DNA from: Lentisphaerae bacterium ADurb.Bin082
GTDB lineage: Bacteria; Verrucomicrobiota; Lentisphaeria; Oligosphaerales; Oligosphaeraceae
Assembly (NCBI GenBank): GCA_002070945.1
Contig: MWEG01000092.1
Location: 17,247-81,246, forward strand
Direction: 5' to 3'
DNA: 64,000 nucleotides
Part shown: positions 17,669 to 26,034 of the stretch, piece by piece
Layout of the letters: the number at the start of each line of letters is the position of its first letter
Position numbering within the stretch: position 1 is the first letter of the stretch
The notes under the pieces: generated by a model
What the model saw: only the letters and a program-made list of their open reading frames with translations
The model's database searches: none
What the model was told of the DNA's origin: nothing
Position numbers and translations under genes: made by a program

Positions 17669-19039
17669 ATGGCATTGTGGAGCGGCAGGTTTTCGGAAGC
17701 GACCGACAGTCTGGTCAGCCGGTTCAGCGAGTCAATTTCCTTTGATCGGCGGCTGTATCCTTTTGACATCCAAGGCAGCAAGGCGCATGCCCGCATGCTG
17801 GCTCGGCAGAACATCATCTCTCAAGCTGATGCCGACGTCATCGTCGCTGGCTTGGACGGCATTCTGGCTGACATTGAGGCCGGCCGTTTTGATTTTTGCG
17901 AGGAGCTGGAAGACATCCACATGAACATCGAGGCTCGGCTGACCGAGCGGATCGGCCAGGCAGGCGCCCGCCTGCACACTGGCCGCAGCCGGAACGACCA
18001 AGTCGCCACGGACGAACGCCTGTACCTGCGGCATGAGACCGATGCCTGCGATGAAGCTCTCCGAGCCTTGCAGCGGACCCTGGTAGACCTCGGCATGGCC
18101 TGGCCAAACGTGATTATGCCCGGCTTCACGCACTTGCAGCATGCCCAGCCAGTTTTGTTTGCGCATCATCTGCTCGCCTACGTCGAGATGTTCGGGCGCG
18201 ACCGGGAACGCCTGGCTGACGGGCGTCGTCGGATCAATCGCCTGCCCCTGGGCGCCGGCGCTATCGCTGGCAGCACCCTGCCGCTGGACCGCGAATTCGT
18301 CGCCGCTGAACTGGGCTTTGAGGAGATTCTGCGCAACAGCATGGATGCCGTCGGCGATCGCGATGCCCTGATCGAATTTCTCTCCTGCCTAGCTATAATC
18401 GCCATGCACATTTCCCGCCTGGCCGAGGACATTGTGCTGTGGTTCAGCCAGGAATTCGCCTTTATTGAGCTGGGCGACGCATTCACCACCGGCTCAAGCC
18501 TGATGCCGCAGAAGAAGAATCCTGACGTCGCCGAGCTGGCCCGCGGGAAAACTGGCCGCGTCTATGGCCATTTGATGGCGCTGCTGACGACGATGAAGGG
18601 CCTGCCCCTGACCTACAATCGCGATATGCAGGAAGACAAGGAAGGCCTTTTTGACGCGGTCGACACAGTCCAGTTAACGCTGGCGACGATGACCGCGATG
18701 CTGGCGACCCTGAAGCCGCGGCAGGAGCGGATGGCAGCAGCAGCTTCTGACCCGGCCTTGATGGCGACCGACCTGGCGGAATGGCTGGTCAGGCGCGGGA
18801 CGCCTTTCCGCGAGGCGCACCACCAAGTCGGTCGTTTTGTCGGCTTCTGCGCAGAGCATGGCCTGGCCTTGAACCAGGCGACGCTGGAGCAGATGCAGCA
18901 AAGCATCCCTAGCGCCACTGCTGAATGCTTGGAGCTTTTTGATGCGCAGCGCAGCGTAGAGGCGCGTAATCTCCTGGGCGGCACCGCGCCCGGCCAAGTG
19001 GCTCGGCAGCTCGCCTTCTGGCAGCAGCGGCTACAGTAG
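17669..19039 (+). CDS. argH: Argininosuccinate lyase
   Basis: Fumarase/aspartase-superfamily enzyme that splits argininosuccinate to arginine and fumarate; 456 residues, the family length. Signatures: MALWSGRF at the start, HTGRSRNDQVATD, GFTHLQHAQPVLFAHHLLAY (catalytic His) and the signature loop GSSLMPQKKNPDVAE. A GTG at 17591 would add 26 residues overlapping the GAF gene; the ATG at 17669 with GGAAGG upstream fits the family better. The stop overlaps the convergent dnaG stop by nine bases. Confidence 0.97.
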   Translation: MALWSGRFSEATDSLVSRFSESISFDRRLYPFDIQGSKAHARMLARQNIISQADADVIVAGLDGILADIEAGRFDFCEELEDIHMNIEARLTERIGQAGARLHTGRSRNDQVATDERLYLRHETDACDEALRALQRTLVDLGMAWPNVIMPGFTHLQHAQPVLFAHHLLAYVEMFGRDRERLADGRRRINRLPLGAGAIAGSTLPLDREFVAAELGFEEILRNSMDAVGDRDALIEFLSCLAIIAMHISRLAEDIVLWFSQEFAFIELGDAFTTGSSLMPQKKNPDVAELARGKTGRVYGHLMALLTTMKGLPLTYNRDMQEDKEGLFDAVDTVQLTLATMTAMLATLKPRQERMAAAASDPALMATDLAEWLVRRGTPFREAHHQVGRFVGFCAEHGLALNQATLEQMQQSIPSATAECLELFDAQRSVEARNLLGGTAPGQVARQLAFWQQRLQ

Positions 19040-20926
19040 GCGTTTTTTGCGGTTGAGTTCAGTCAGCTCGCGCATTAGGCGTTTGGCTTCTTCGCCCTCT
19101 GCAGTTTGCAAGGCGAGTTGTTTTTCCTGGCTGATGCGCGCCAATTCAGCAAGCTGGAGTTTTTTTCGGCAGTCCTCGTAGGCCTGGGTCGTTTTTTCCG
19201 CGCTGATGTCTTCTTCCTCCTCTGGCTCGGCGCTGAGAGTGCTGACCGGCGTTGTCGCCTTTGGCTTGGCGCGGTATGGGAAGGCTGATTTGGCGATCAC
19301 GGCGCCGACGGTCGGATGGCGGATCAGGTCATCGTGGCACAGGGAGTCGGCAGCGTCGGGCCAGGAATCCTGGTCAACGCAGGCCAGCACGCGGCTGATC
19401 GCCATGCCCAGGGGCGTATCTGGCAGGAGCCGGGTGATTTCCTCGTCATCTGCCAGGAGCAGAGCCAGATTCTCGAAATGCAGAACCAAGTCGAAGATGG
19501 TCTGCCAGACTTTCTCATTGTCCTCAGGCATGGTGAAGGTCGGCAGCGGCGTTGGCGCCCGGTCAGCAGGGGCGGTTGGCGGCTGGAAAGACGTCGCGGA
19601 ATGTCGGGCATGGCTGGCCTGGAGGGAGTTCAGAGCGTCGAAAACGATGTTTTCGGGCAGATTGAGCTGTGTTGCCAGCCATTGGCAGTGCGCGGTTCTG
19701 GCGATTGGGTCAGCCAAGGGCCGGATCGCTGTGAGGACATCCGTCGCGATTAGGCTTTTGCCTTCGGGCTGATTCAGGTCATGGGTGTCGCAGGCGCGCC
19801 GGAATAAGTAGGGCACGGCCGGTTCGGTTGCGCTCATGATGCTGCGCAGGGCTTCGGCGCCGCCGTGGCGGAAGATGCTGTCTGGGTCTTCGTCGAGCGG
19901 CAGGCTGACGACTGAGACCGTGAGGCCGACCTCGTGCAGGAGTGCGATGGTGCGTTGGGCGGCCGTGGTGCCGGCGGTGTCGGGATCGAAGGCAAGGACG
20001 ATGTTGCTGGTGGAGCGCTTGAGGAGCCGGGCGTGGTTTTCGGTGAATGCTGTGCCTTGAGCGGCTACAGCGTTGCTCAGGCCAGCGCGATGACAGGCGA
20101 TGACATCGAGCTGCCCCTCGCAGACCAGGGCGTGCCCAAAGGTCTTCAGGCTCGCACGGGCGTGATTGAGGCCGTAGAGAATAGAGCTTTTCTGGAAGAA
20201 ATCAGTCTCTGGGCTGTTGACGTATTTGGGCGCCTTGGCGTCAGGCGCGAGGAGGCGGGCGCTGAAGCCGACGACGCGGCTGAGTTCGTCGTGAATAGGG
20301 AAGATGAGCCGGTCGCGGAAGCGGTCATAGAAGCTGGTAGACCCGTCTTTTTTAGACACCATGCCGGTGGCCTCCAGCAATTCAGGGGAATAGCCGCGCG
20401 AGGACGCCCATTGGCAAAGCGCGTCCCAGGAGTCGAGGCAATAGCCTAAGTTGAATTTTTCGATGGTCTCATCGTCGATTTCCCGGCTTTTCAGATAGGC
20501 TCTCGCTTTTTCGGCTTCCGGCTGTTTGAGCAGGTGATGGTACCAGTCCGCCGCTTCGTTGAGCAATTTTTGGCCTTGCTCCCGCCATTGTCGGCGTTGT
20601 TCGCTGGCGGCGCCGTCACCACGGCGGCGTGTTTCCGGGACGGTGAGCCCATAGCGGTCAGCCAGCCAGTGGACCGCGCCGACAAAGTCGGTGTTGACCA
20701 TTTCCTGGATGAAGTGGAACAGGTTGCCGCTTTTTTTGCAGCCAAAGCAATAGAACGTCTGCCGCTGGGAATCCATTTTGAACGACGGCGTCTTTTCTTT
20801 GTGAAATGGGCAGCAAGCCCAATAGTCAGAGCCGCGTTTTTTGACCTGCGTGAAGCTGCCGACGACATCGGCGATGTCAGTCCGCTGCCGGAGCTGGTCA
20901 ATGAATTCTTCGGGAATATGCGCCAT
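19031..20926 (-). CDS. dnaG: DNA primase
   Basis: Synthesises RNA primers; 631 residues. The N-terminal CHC2 zinc finger (CCPFHKEKTPSF...FYCFGC, residues about 38-65) is intact. The RNA polymerase/Toprim core has the Glu of ALVCEGQLDVIACHRAG (about 265-280) and the acidic pair in AFDPDTAG (about 315). The usual VEGYMD is replaced by CEGQLD, a mild departure. The C-terminal helicase-binding part is long and ends in a Glu/Lys/Arg-rich coiled-coil-like tail. The TPR lipoprotein gene ends 12 bp upstream, so the two are probably cotranscribed. Confidence 0.96.
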   Translation of the reverse strand: MAHIPEEFIDQLRQRTDIADVVGSFTQVKKRGSDYWACCPFHKEKTPSFKMDSQRQTFYCFGCKKSGNLFHFIQEMVNTDFVGAVHWLADRYGLTVPETRRRGDGAASEQRRQWREQGQKLLNEAADWYHHLLKQPEAEKARAYLKSREIDDETIEKFNLGYCLDSWDALCQWASSRGYSPELLEATGMVSKKDGSTSFYDRFRDRLIFPIHDELSRVVGFSARLLAPDAKAPKYVNSPETDFFQKSSILYGLNHARASLKTFGHALVCEGQLDVIACHRAGLSNAVAAQGTAFTENHARLLKRSTSNIVLAFDPDTAGTTAAQRTIALLHEVGLTVSVVSLPLDEDPDSIFRHGGAEALRSIMSATEPAVPYLFRRACDTHDLNQPEGKSLIATDVLTAIRPLADPIARTAHCQWLATQLNLPENIVFDALNSLQASHARHSATSFQPPTAPADRAPTPLPTFTMPEDNEKVWQTIFDLVLHFENLALLLADDEEITRLLPDTPLGMAISRVLACVDQDSWPDAADSLCHDDLIRHPTVGAVIAKSAFPYRAKPKATTPVSTLSAEPEEEEDISAEKTTQAYEDCRKKLQLAELARISQEKQLALQTAEGEEAKRLMRELTELNRKKRLL

Positions 20927-20938
20927 GGCGGAAGTGTG

Positions 20939-21775
20939 TTATTGACGTGGCCGGATTTGGTTCAGGCGGGCGGTGATGGCGGCGCTGGCGTCCGGGTCGC
21001 TGGCGCCGATAGCGACCAGGGCCAGGTCATAGCATTGGCTGGCCTTGACTCGGTCATTGAGGTAGTTGTCATAGACGATGGCCAGGTTGCGGAGCAGGGC
21101 AGGGTGAGCCGGGTCCTTGCGCAGGCCATTTTCCAGCCAGGTCACGGCTTGGTTCCAATTCTGCTGGTACAGCGACAGGATGGCCAGGCTGTTGTAGAGT
21201 TCCGGCCATTCTCCGAACGGCGTGTACACTCGCGCTGCTTGCAGATAGCGCATGCCGCGCGGCAGATTGTTGAAAACGCAGCAACGGCCCATCAGGAAAA
21301 GCAGGTTGCCGCGGGTGGCGGAGTTGTCGCGGGCAGCGCTGTTGGGGAGCAGCTCGTAGGCTTTCTCCAAGGCGTTGAGCGCCTCCGGATACTTGCCGTT
21401 GCGGTACAGCATCCAGCCGTAGAAATAGCGCAGGTCAAAGCGGTTGGGCGCCTGCTCAATGGAACGCTCAAAGCTGAACAGGACTTTCTCGGTCGTGGCC
21501 TTGTCGTTGTTGAGCATGAATTGGCAGAAATTGTTGAGGGTGACGGCGTCCAGGTCGTCAGGTGCGGCTTGCAGGCAGCGGGACGACCGTTCAAGAGCTG
21601 ACTTGAGATTGCCAGCTGCGGCGTCAGACAGCGCCTGCTGGAATTCGGCGGTCATGTCAGGTGGACGGCAACCTGTCAGGCTGGCGCTGATGAACAGGAC
21701 GGCTGCCAGGAAAACCGGCAATCGGGCAAAGCCGCTGACGGGTTGGCGAAGATGAGTTATGGCATTGTTTTTCAT
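20939..21775 (-). CDS. TPR-repeat lipoprotein
   Basis: A 278-residue protein with a hydrophobic N-terminus (residues 17-34) and a lipobox LTGC, so probably lipid-anchored outside the cytoplasm. Degenerate tetratricopeptide repeats follow, for example FDLRYFYGWMLYRNGKYPEALNALEKAYEL in two-helix units and GEWPELYNSLAILSLYQQNW. These usually scaffold protein complexes. It lies between recN and dnaG on the same strand with short gaps. The specific role is unknown. Confidence 0.8.
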   Translation of the reverse strand: MKNNAITHLRQPVSGFARLPVFLAAVLFISASLTGCRPPDMTAEFQQALSDAAAGNLKSALERSSRCLQAAPDDLDAVTLNNFCQFMLNNDKATTEKVLFSFERSIEQAPNRFDLRYFYGWMLYRNGKYPEALNALEKAYELLPNSAARDNSATRGNLLFLMGRCCVFNNLPRGMRYLQAARVYTPFGEWPELYNSLAILSLYQQNWNQAVTWLENGLRKDPAHPALLRNLAIVYDNYLNDRVKASQCYDLALVAIGASDPDASAAITARLNQIRPRQ

Positions 21776-21799
21776 GATTGTTTTGTTCCGGCCTTGGGT

Positions 21800-23485
21800 T
21801 CAGGCGCGAGTACGCGCTTTGCGGAGCAGTTCGTCGGCATGGGCGGCGGCAGTTTTGGAGTCGAGTTCAGCGCCGAGCATGCGGACCAGTTCGGCGCGGC
21901 GCTGTTCCTGGTCGAGCTGATGCATGACAGCGGTTGTGCGTTCGTTGGCGACGTGCTTGTCAACCAGGAAATGCTGGTCTGCGGCCGCTGCGATCTGGGG
22001 CAGGTGAGTGATGCTGAAGACTTGGTGCCGGCGGCTGACAGCGGCTAACTCGGCGGCGACCGTGACTGCGATTCGACCACCGACATTGGCGTCGATTTCG
22101 TCAAATATCAGGATAGGGACATTATCAGCGTCGCTGAGGACGGTTTTGACGGCAAGCATGACGCGGGCCATTTCGCCGCTGCTGGCAATGGCGCGCAAGG
22201 GCTGCATGGCCTCGCCGACATTAGGGGCGATGGCGAATTCAACAGCGTCAGCGCCGGTTGGGCCTGGATTGGCTGCTTTCAGCTGGATGGCGAATTCGGC
22301 TTTGGCGAAGCCGAGGTTCTGGAGCTTGCGGGCTATGGCCTTGGCTAAGGGGCCGGCGGCGGTCTTGCGTTTGGCGTTGAGCTGAGCGCAGGCGTCGCTG
22401 TGCGCCTTCTGGCACTGCTGTTCGCGTTCATGCAAAGCCAGGAGCTGATCGGAGCGGCCAGTGATCTTAGCTAAGCGCTGGCGCATCCGGTCGGCGGCAG
22501 CGAGTACATCGTCCAGGGTCGGGCCATATTTTCGCTTCAGGCGCTGAAGCAGGTCAAGGCGTTCTTCCAGGCGTTGCAGGGCTTCTTCGTCGAGGTCGAG
22601 GCGGTCGGCGTAGTCGGCGATGTCATTGCCGAGTTCATGGATGCTGGTGATGACGGTTTCCAGCTGTTCCAGCAGGGGCGTTCCAGCGCGTGGGTCGACC
22701 TCAGCTAGTTCGCGTAGTTGGCGCAGGAAATCGGCCAGTTGGTCAGTGATGGCGCCGTCGTTTTCGCAGAGGCCCTGTTGGCACGCAGCAGTGATTTCCA
22801 ACAGCCGCTTGGAATTGGCGGCGACGCGGTAGCGCTCGACCAGGTCGCTTTCCTCTTCGGGATTGATTTCAGCCTGGTCGATCTCCCGGAGCTGGTGGGT
22901 GAGCAGGTCGGCCTCTTCAGGCGCCAGCCCTTCGGCCTTCAGGTCAGCCAACTCCTGGCGTGTATGCAGCAGTTCCGTGTAGCGCTGGCGGCATAGGCTG
23001 ACCAGCGGCAAGAGTCCGGCGTAAGTGTCTAAAAGCAGGAGCTGGCGGGCAGGCAGCAGCAGAGTCTGGTTATCGTGCGGGCCATGAATGTCAATGAGGA
23101 GTTCGCCGAGTTCCTTGAGAAAGCCGACCGTGACTGGCGAGCCGTTGACAAAGGCCCGGCTGCCCGTTTCCGTGATGACGCGACGGAGCAGGAGGCGTTC
23201 CTCCTCGCAGGACCTGAGGCCGCCTTGCTCCAGGAGAGCGTCAATCTCTTGGCGCAATTCCTGAAAATTCTGGTCAAGGCGGATGATGGCCGAGATTTCG
23301 CAGGATTTTTCTTCGCGTCGAATGACGGCGGGGGTGGCGCGTCCTCCGGCAAGGAGCTGGATGGCACCGATGACAAGCGACTTGCCGGCGCCGGTTTCGC
23401 CGGTGACAGCGTTCATGCCTGGGCCGAAGTCGAGGTCGAGTTCGGAAACTAGGGCTAAATTGCGGATATGCAGAGATTCTAACAC
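21800..23485 (-). CDS. recN: DNA repair protein RecN
   Basis: SMC-like ATPase recruited to double-strand breaks. From a GTG at 23485 the protein starts VLESLHIRNLALV and is 561 residues, the normal RecN length. A reading from 23848 adds 121 residues that overlap the divergent yigZ gene and is rejected. Walker A GETGAGKS (about residue 30-37), a long coiled-coil arm, the signature SSGEMARVMLA and Walker B LIFDEIDANVGG are all present. No strong ribosome site is visible at the GTG. It is followed by the TPR lipoprotein and dnaG. Confidence 0.95.
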   Translation of the reverse strand: MLESLHIRNLALVSELDLDFGPGMNAVTGETGAGKSLVIGAIQLLAGGRATPAVIRREEKSCEISAIIRLDQNFQELRQEIDALLEQGGLRSCEEERLLLRRVITETGSRAFVNGSPVTVGFLKELGELLIDIHGPHDNQTLLLPARQLLLLDTYAGLLPLVSLCRQRYTELLHTRQELADLKAEGLAPEEADLLTHQLREIDQAEINPEEESDLVERYRVAANSKRLLEITAACQQGLCENDGAITDQLADFLRQLRELAEVDPRAGTPLLEQLETVITSIHELGNDIADYADRLDLDEEALQRLEERLDLLQRLKRKYGPTLDDVLAAADRMRQRLAKITGRSDQLLALHEREQQCQKAHSDACAQLNAKRKTAAGPLAKAIARKLQNLGFAKAEFAIQLKAANPGPTGADAVEFAIAPNVGEAMQPLRAIASSGEMARVMLAVKTVLSDADNVPILIFDEIDANVGGRIAVTVAAELAAVSRRHQVFSITHLPQIAAAADQHFLVDKHVANERTTAVMHQLDQEQRRAELVRMLGAELDSKTAAAHADELLRKARTRA

Positions 23486-23708
23486 GCCGGGGAACTCGCG
23501 TAAAGATGAAATTGCGGGGGACTTGACTGGCGAGGAAAGCCAGATTGATAAATATAAGCTCATTCGCCGGGAATGGAAAACCGCAGGGGCGAAAATGATG
23601 CGGCTTGGCTTGATATGCCGACATGGCGAGGCAAAGTAAAATAAAGCGCTGGCCGGTTCTGGCCGGTTCGGCGTTCGTCCTCCTTTCTCATGCTGATTTT
23701 GGAGCATC

Positions 23709-24335
23709 ATGCAGACTCTGGTTGCGCCGGCTGCGGCGGAAATCGTTATTCGCAATTCGCGTTTCATCGCGGAGGCCTTTGTGGTGGAAGAAGCGGAAAG
23801 CGCCCGTGAACTCCTGCGTGCGCAAAAGGAGTTGCGGCCTGACGCCACTCACGTGGTGCATGCGTTTGTGATTGGCGCGAATGCCAATGTGCTAGGCTGC
23901 TCGGATGACGGCGAACCGCCAGGAACCGCAGGACGGCCAGCCCTGGAAGTCCTCAAAGGCAGCGGCATCACCAATATCATGGTGACGATTACGCGCTACT
24001 TTGGCGGCGTTAAGCTCGGCGTCGGCGGACTGGTGAAAGCCTACACAGAAGCGACGCAGGAAGTCCTGGCAAAGGCGGAAACCCAGGAATTGACCGAACA
24101 GACCGAATTCACCTTGCAGGTGCCATACCCATGCTATGAACCGGTGCGACGACTGCTCGCCGAAGTCGGAGCGGAAGTGACCGCAGAGACCTTTGCGGAT
24201 GATGTCAACATCCAGGGGCGGATGCGAGACGGTGAACTCGACGACTTCGCCCGCAAGGTCGCAGACCTGTCCAACGGAAAAGCGAAGTTGACCGTGAACG
24301 ACGAGGATGAGGAGAATGCGGATGGTGGACGTTAG
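23709..24335 (+). CDS. yigZ: YigZ/IMPACT family protein
   Basis: A 208-residue conserved protein of the IMPACT N-terminal family (UPF0029). It shows the family core SRFIAEAF near residue 18, HVVHAF, the signature DDGEPPGTAGRPALEVL (about 72-88) and TRYFGGVKLGVGGLVKAY (about 99-116), then a ferredoxin-like C-terminal domain. Family members are linked to translation regulation and RNA binding; the bacterial function is unsettled. GGAG is close to the ATG. It is divergent from recN. Confidence 0.93.
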   Translation: MQTLVAPAAAEIVIRNSRFIAEAFVVEEAESARELLRAQKELRPDATHVVHAFVIGANANVLGCSDDGEPPGTAGRPALEVLKGSGITNIMVTITRYFGGVKLGVGGLVKAYTEATQEVLAKAETQELTEQTEFTLQVPYPCYEPVRRLLAEVGAEVTAETFADDVNIQGRMRDGELDDFARKVADLSNGKAKLTVNDEDEENADGGR

Positions 24336-24479
24336 AGGGCGTACCGCCACCCCTCGCCCTATTCTGCCCTCGCTCCTTCCTGCCTATGGCATCCCAAAGG
24401 ATTGCAAGTATTCATCACAAAATTTCGCACATTACCCAAAATTTCGCTTAGGGTGGACTATCCGCTCACAACCTAATTT

Positions 24480-24740
24480 ATGTGTCTCCCTTGCAGGGCT
24501 CCAAATATATGCCATCTCACCCAGGGCTGCGCCGGGCCTGGCGGCCCGGCTTACCTTGGGCTTTTATGTGTCGCCCTCCGGGCTTTTGTCGCTTTGCGGC
24601 TGTGAACGTTATGGACACTGATTATCGTATGTTAGCCTGGCGGCCCAAAGGGCCAGCAACATAGAAGCCCAGGGTGAGCGTAGCGAAGCCCTGGGTGACT
24701 GCGTATAATAATTTTGAGCCCCGCCAGGGGTGACACATAA
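24480..24740. repeat. Dispersed repeat family C, inverted pair
   Basis: A forward copy (24480-24565, starting TGTGTCTCCCTTGCAGGGCT) and a reverse copy (24655-24738, starting AGCCCAGGGTGAGCG) flank about 90 bp. Together they form a roughly 260-bp inverted-repeat element without coding capacity, resembling a MITE. The single copy at 4328-4450 is related. It occupies the gap between yigZ and the serine dehydratase gene; the remaining bases 24336-24479 show nothing recognisable. Confidence 0.72.
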
Positions 24741-24755
24741 ACGCTGGTTTGCAGA

Positions 24756-24798
24756 AAATCTTTCCCAAAAAAACAAGAAATTGGTCGATAGTAGTACA
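24756..24798 (+). repeat. Short repeat D, copy 1
   Basis: AAATCTTTCCC, an A-run, ACAAGAAATTGGTCG and TAGTAGTACA are shared with the reverse complement of 31437-31478, with only a few differences across about 43 bases. The copy ends five bases before the stop of the serine dehydratase gene. Confidence 0.75.
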
Positions 24799-24802
24799 CT
24801 AA

Positions 24803-26020
24803 CTAAAAATCGTCGGCTAAGCCACTGTAATGCGCCAATCCTCCCTTGGAGGTTTCCCGGTAAATTGTTGGTAAATCGTGACCGGTTTTTTTCATTGTTT
24901 CAACCACCTTGTCGAAACTTATCCTATGACGCCCATCGCTCAATATTGCAAAAGCGTTGTGACTTAAGGCGCGAGCGGCCGCAAAGGCATTTCTCTCAAT
25001 GCAAGGTATTTGAACTAGTCCTGCAACTGGGTCGCAGGTTAGCCCGAGGTGGTGTTCCAGGCCCATTTCGGCGCTATATTCAATTTGAAAAATAGTTCCG
25101 CCAAAAAGCTGAGTCGTTGCTCCCGAAGCCATTGCGCACGCTGTGCCGATCTCTCCTTGGCAGCCGACCTCTGCTCCCGAAATGCTGGCATTTTGTTTTA
25201 CGATCGTTCCTATTAACCCGGCAGTCGCCAAAGCTCTTAAAATCTTACGGTCGGTAAAATTGTGTTGTGTTTTAAGATAATAAAGAACGCCCGGTAAAAC
25301 TCCACAACTGCCGCAAGTTGGGGCAGTTACAATTAATCCACCGGCTGCGTTTTCTTCAGCCACAGCTAAGGTATATGCAAACAGCAGCGCACGTTTCTGT
25401 AAAGTCTCTTTGTAAGCATTGGCTTTTACATGCAATGTGGCGGCCTTGCGTGGCAACTTTAAGGAGCCAGGTAAAACGCCCTCATTCTCTAAGCCTCGAT
25501 GAATGGCATCTTGCATTATTCTCCATACCTGTTCCAAGTAGTCCATGACGTCTTTTTCGTCATATTTTTTAACAACCTCCCACATCGTCAGACCATTGGA
25601 GTTGCAGTATTTCAACACGTTGTGCATATCTTTGAACGGATAGCAATTCTCGCCTTTTTCCTCTTCTGAAGTCTCATCGACAATGGCTCCGCCGCCTATG
25701 CTGTACGCTGTCCAGCTGTCGGTAATTTCGTTAACTTCGTTCAGGGCTTCAAACAGCATTGCGTTTGGGTGGCGGGGAAGAAAAACCTCGGGTTCCCAGA
25801 CTAATTCGACTTTTTTTCCAGCCTCTTTAAAGGCTGTGATAATGGCAACATCAGTTAAATGCCCTTGGCCTGTAGCAGCAAGGCTTCCATAGAGTGTAAC
25901 TCGATATTTATGTGCATCGTTACCTCTTCCAAGAAACATCAACGACGCTTTGCGCGGCCCCATGGTGTGACTGCTTGACGGGCCATTGCCAATTCGGTAT
26001 ATTTGCTTAATGCTTTCCAT
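24803..26020 (-). CDS. sdaA: L-serine ammonia-lyase, iron-sulfur-dependent, single-chain
   Basis: Deaminates L-serine to pyruvate and ammonia; 405 residues. The N-terminal beta-type domain starts with YRIGNGPSSSHTMGP. The C-terminal alpha-type domain has TAPTCGSCGVLPGVL and GAEVGCQGEIGTACAMA, which contain the 4Fe-4S cysteines, and a further Cys in LGLTCDPVAG. The gene is visibly AT-richer than its neighbours, with many TTA/AAA codons, and the sequence resembles Bacteroidota-type enzymes, suggesting transfer. It follows the 1484-aa gene by 14 bp. Repeat D abuts its 3' end. Confidence 0.93.
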   Translation of the reverse strand: MESIKQIYRIGNGPSSSHTMGPRKASLMFLGRGNDAHKYRVTLYGSLAATGQGHLTDVAIITAFKEAGKKVELVWEPEVFLPRHPNAMLFEALNEVNEITDSWTAYSIGGGAIVDETSEEEKGENCYPFKDMHNVLKYCNSNGLTMWEVVKKYDEKDVMDYLEQVWRIMQDAIHRGLENEGVLPGSLKLPRKAATLHVKANAYKETLQKRALLFAYTLAVAEENAAGGLIVTAPTCGSCGVLPGVLYYLKTQHNFTDRKILRALATAGLIGTIVKQNASISGAEVGCQGEIGTACAMASGATTQLFGGTIFQIEYSAEMGLEHHLGLTCDPVAGLVQIPCIERNAFAAARALSHNAFAILSDGRHRISFDKVVETMKKTGHDLPTIYRETSKGGLAHYSGLADDF

Positions 26021-26034
26021 GCGCCCAGCCGCCT

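Noticed and set aside
23486..23848. 121-residue N-terminal extension of RecN
   Set aside because: It overlaps the divergent yigZ gene and exceeds the family length; RecN homology begins at the GTG at 23485.
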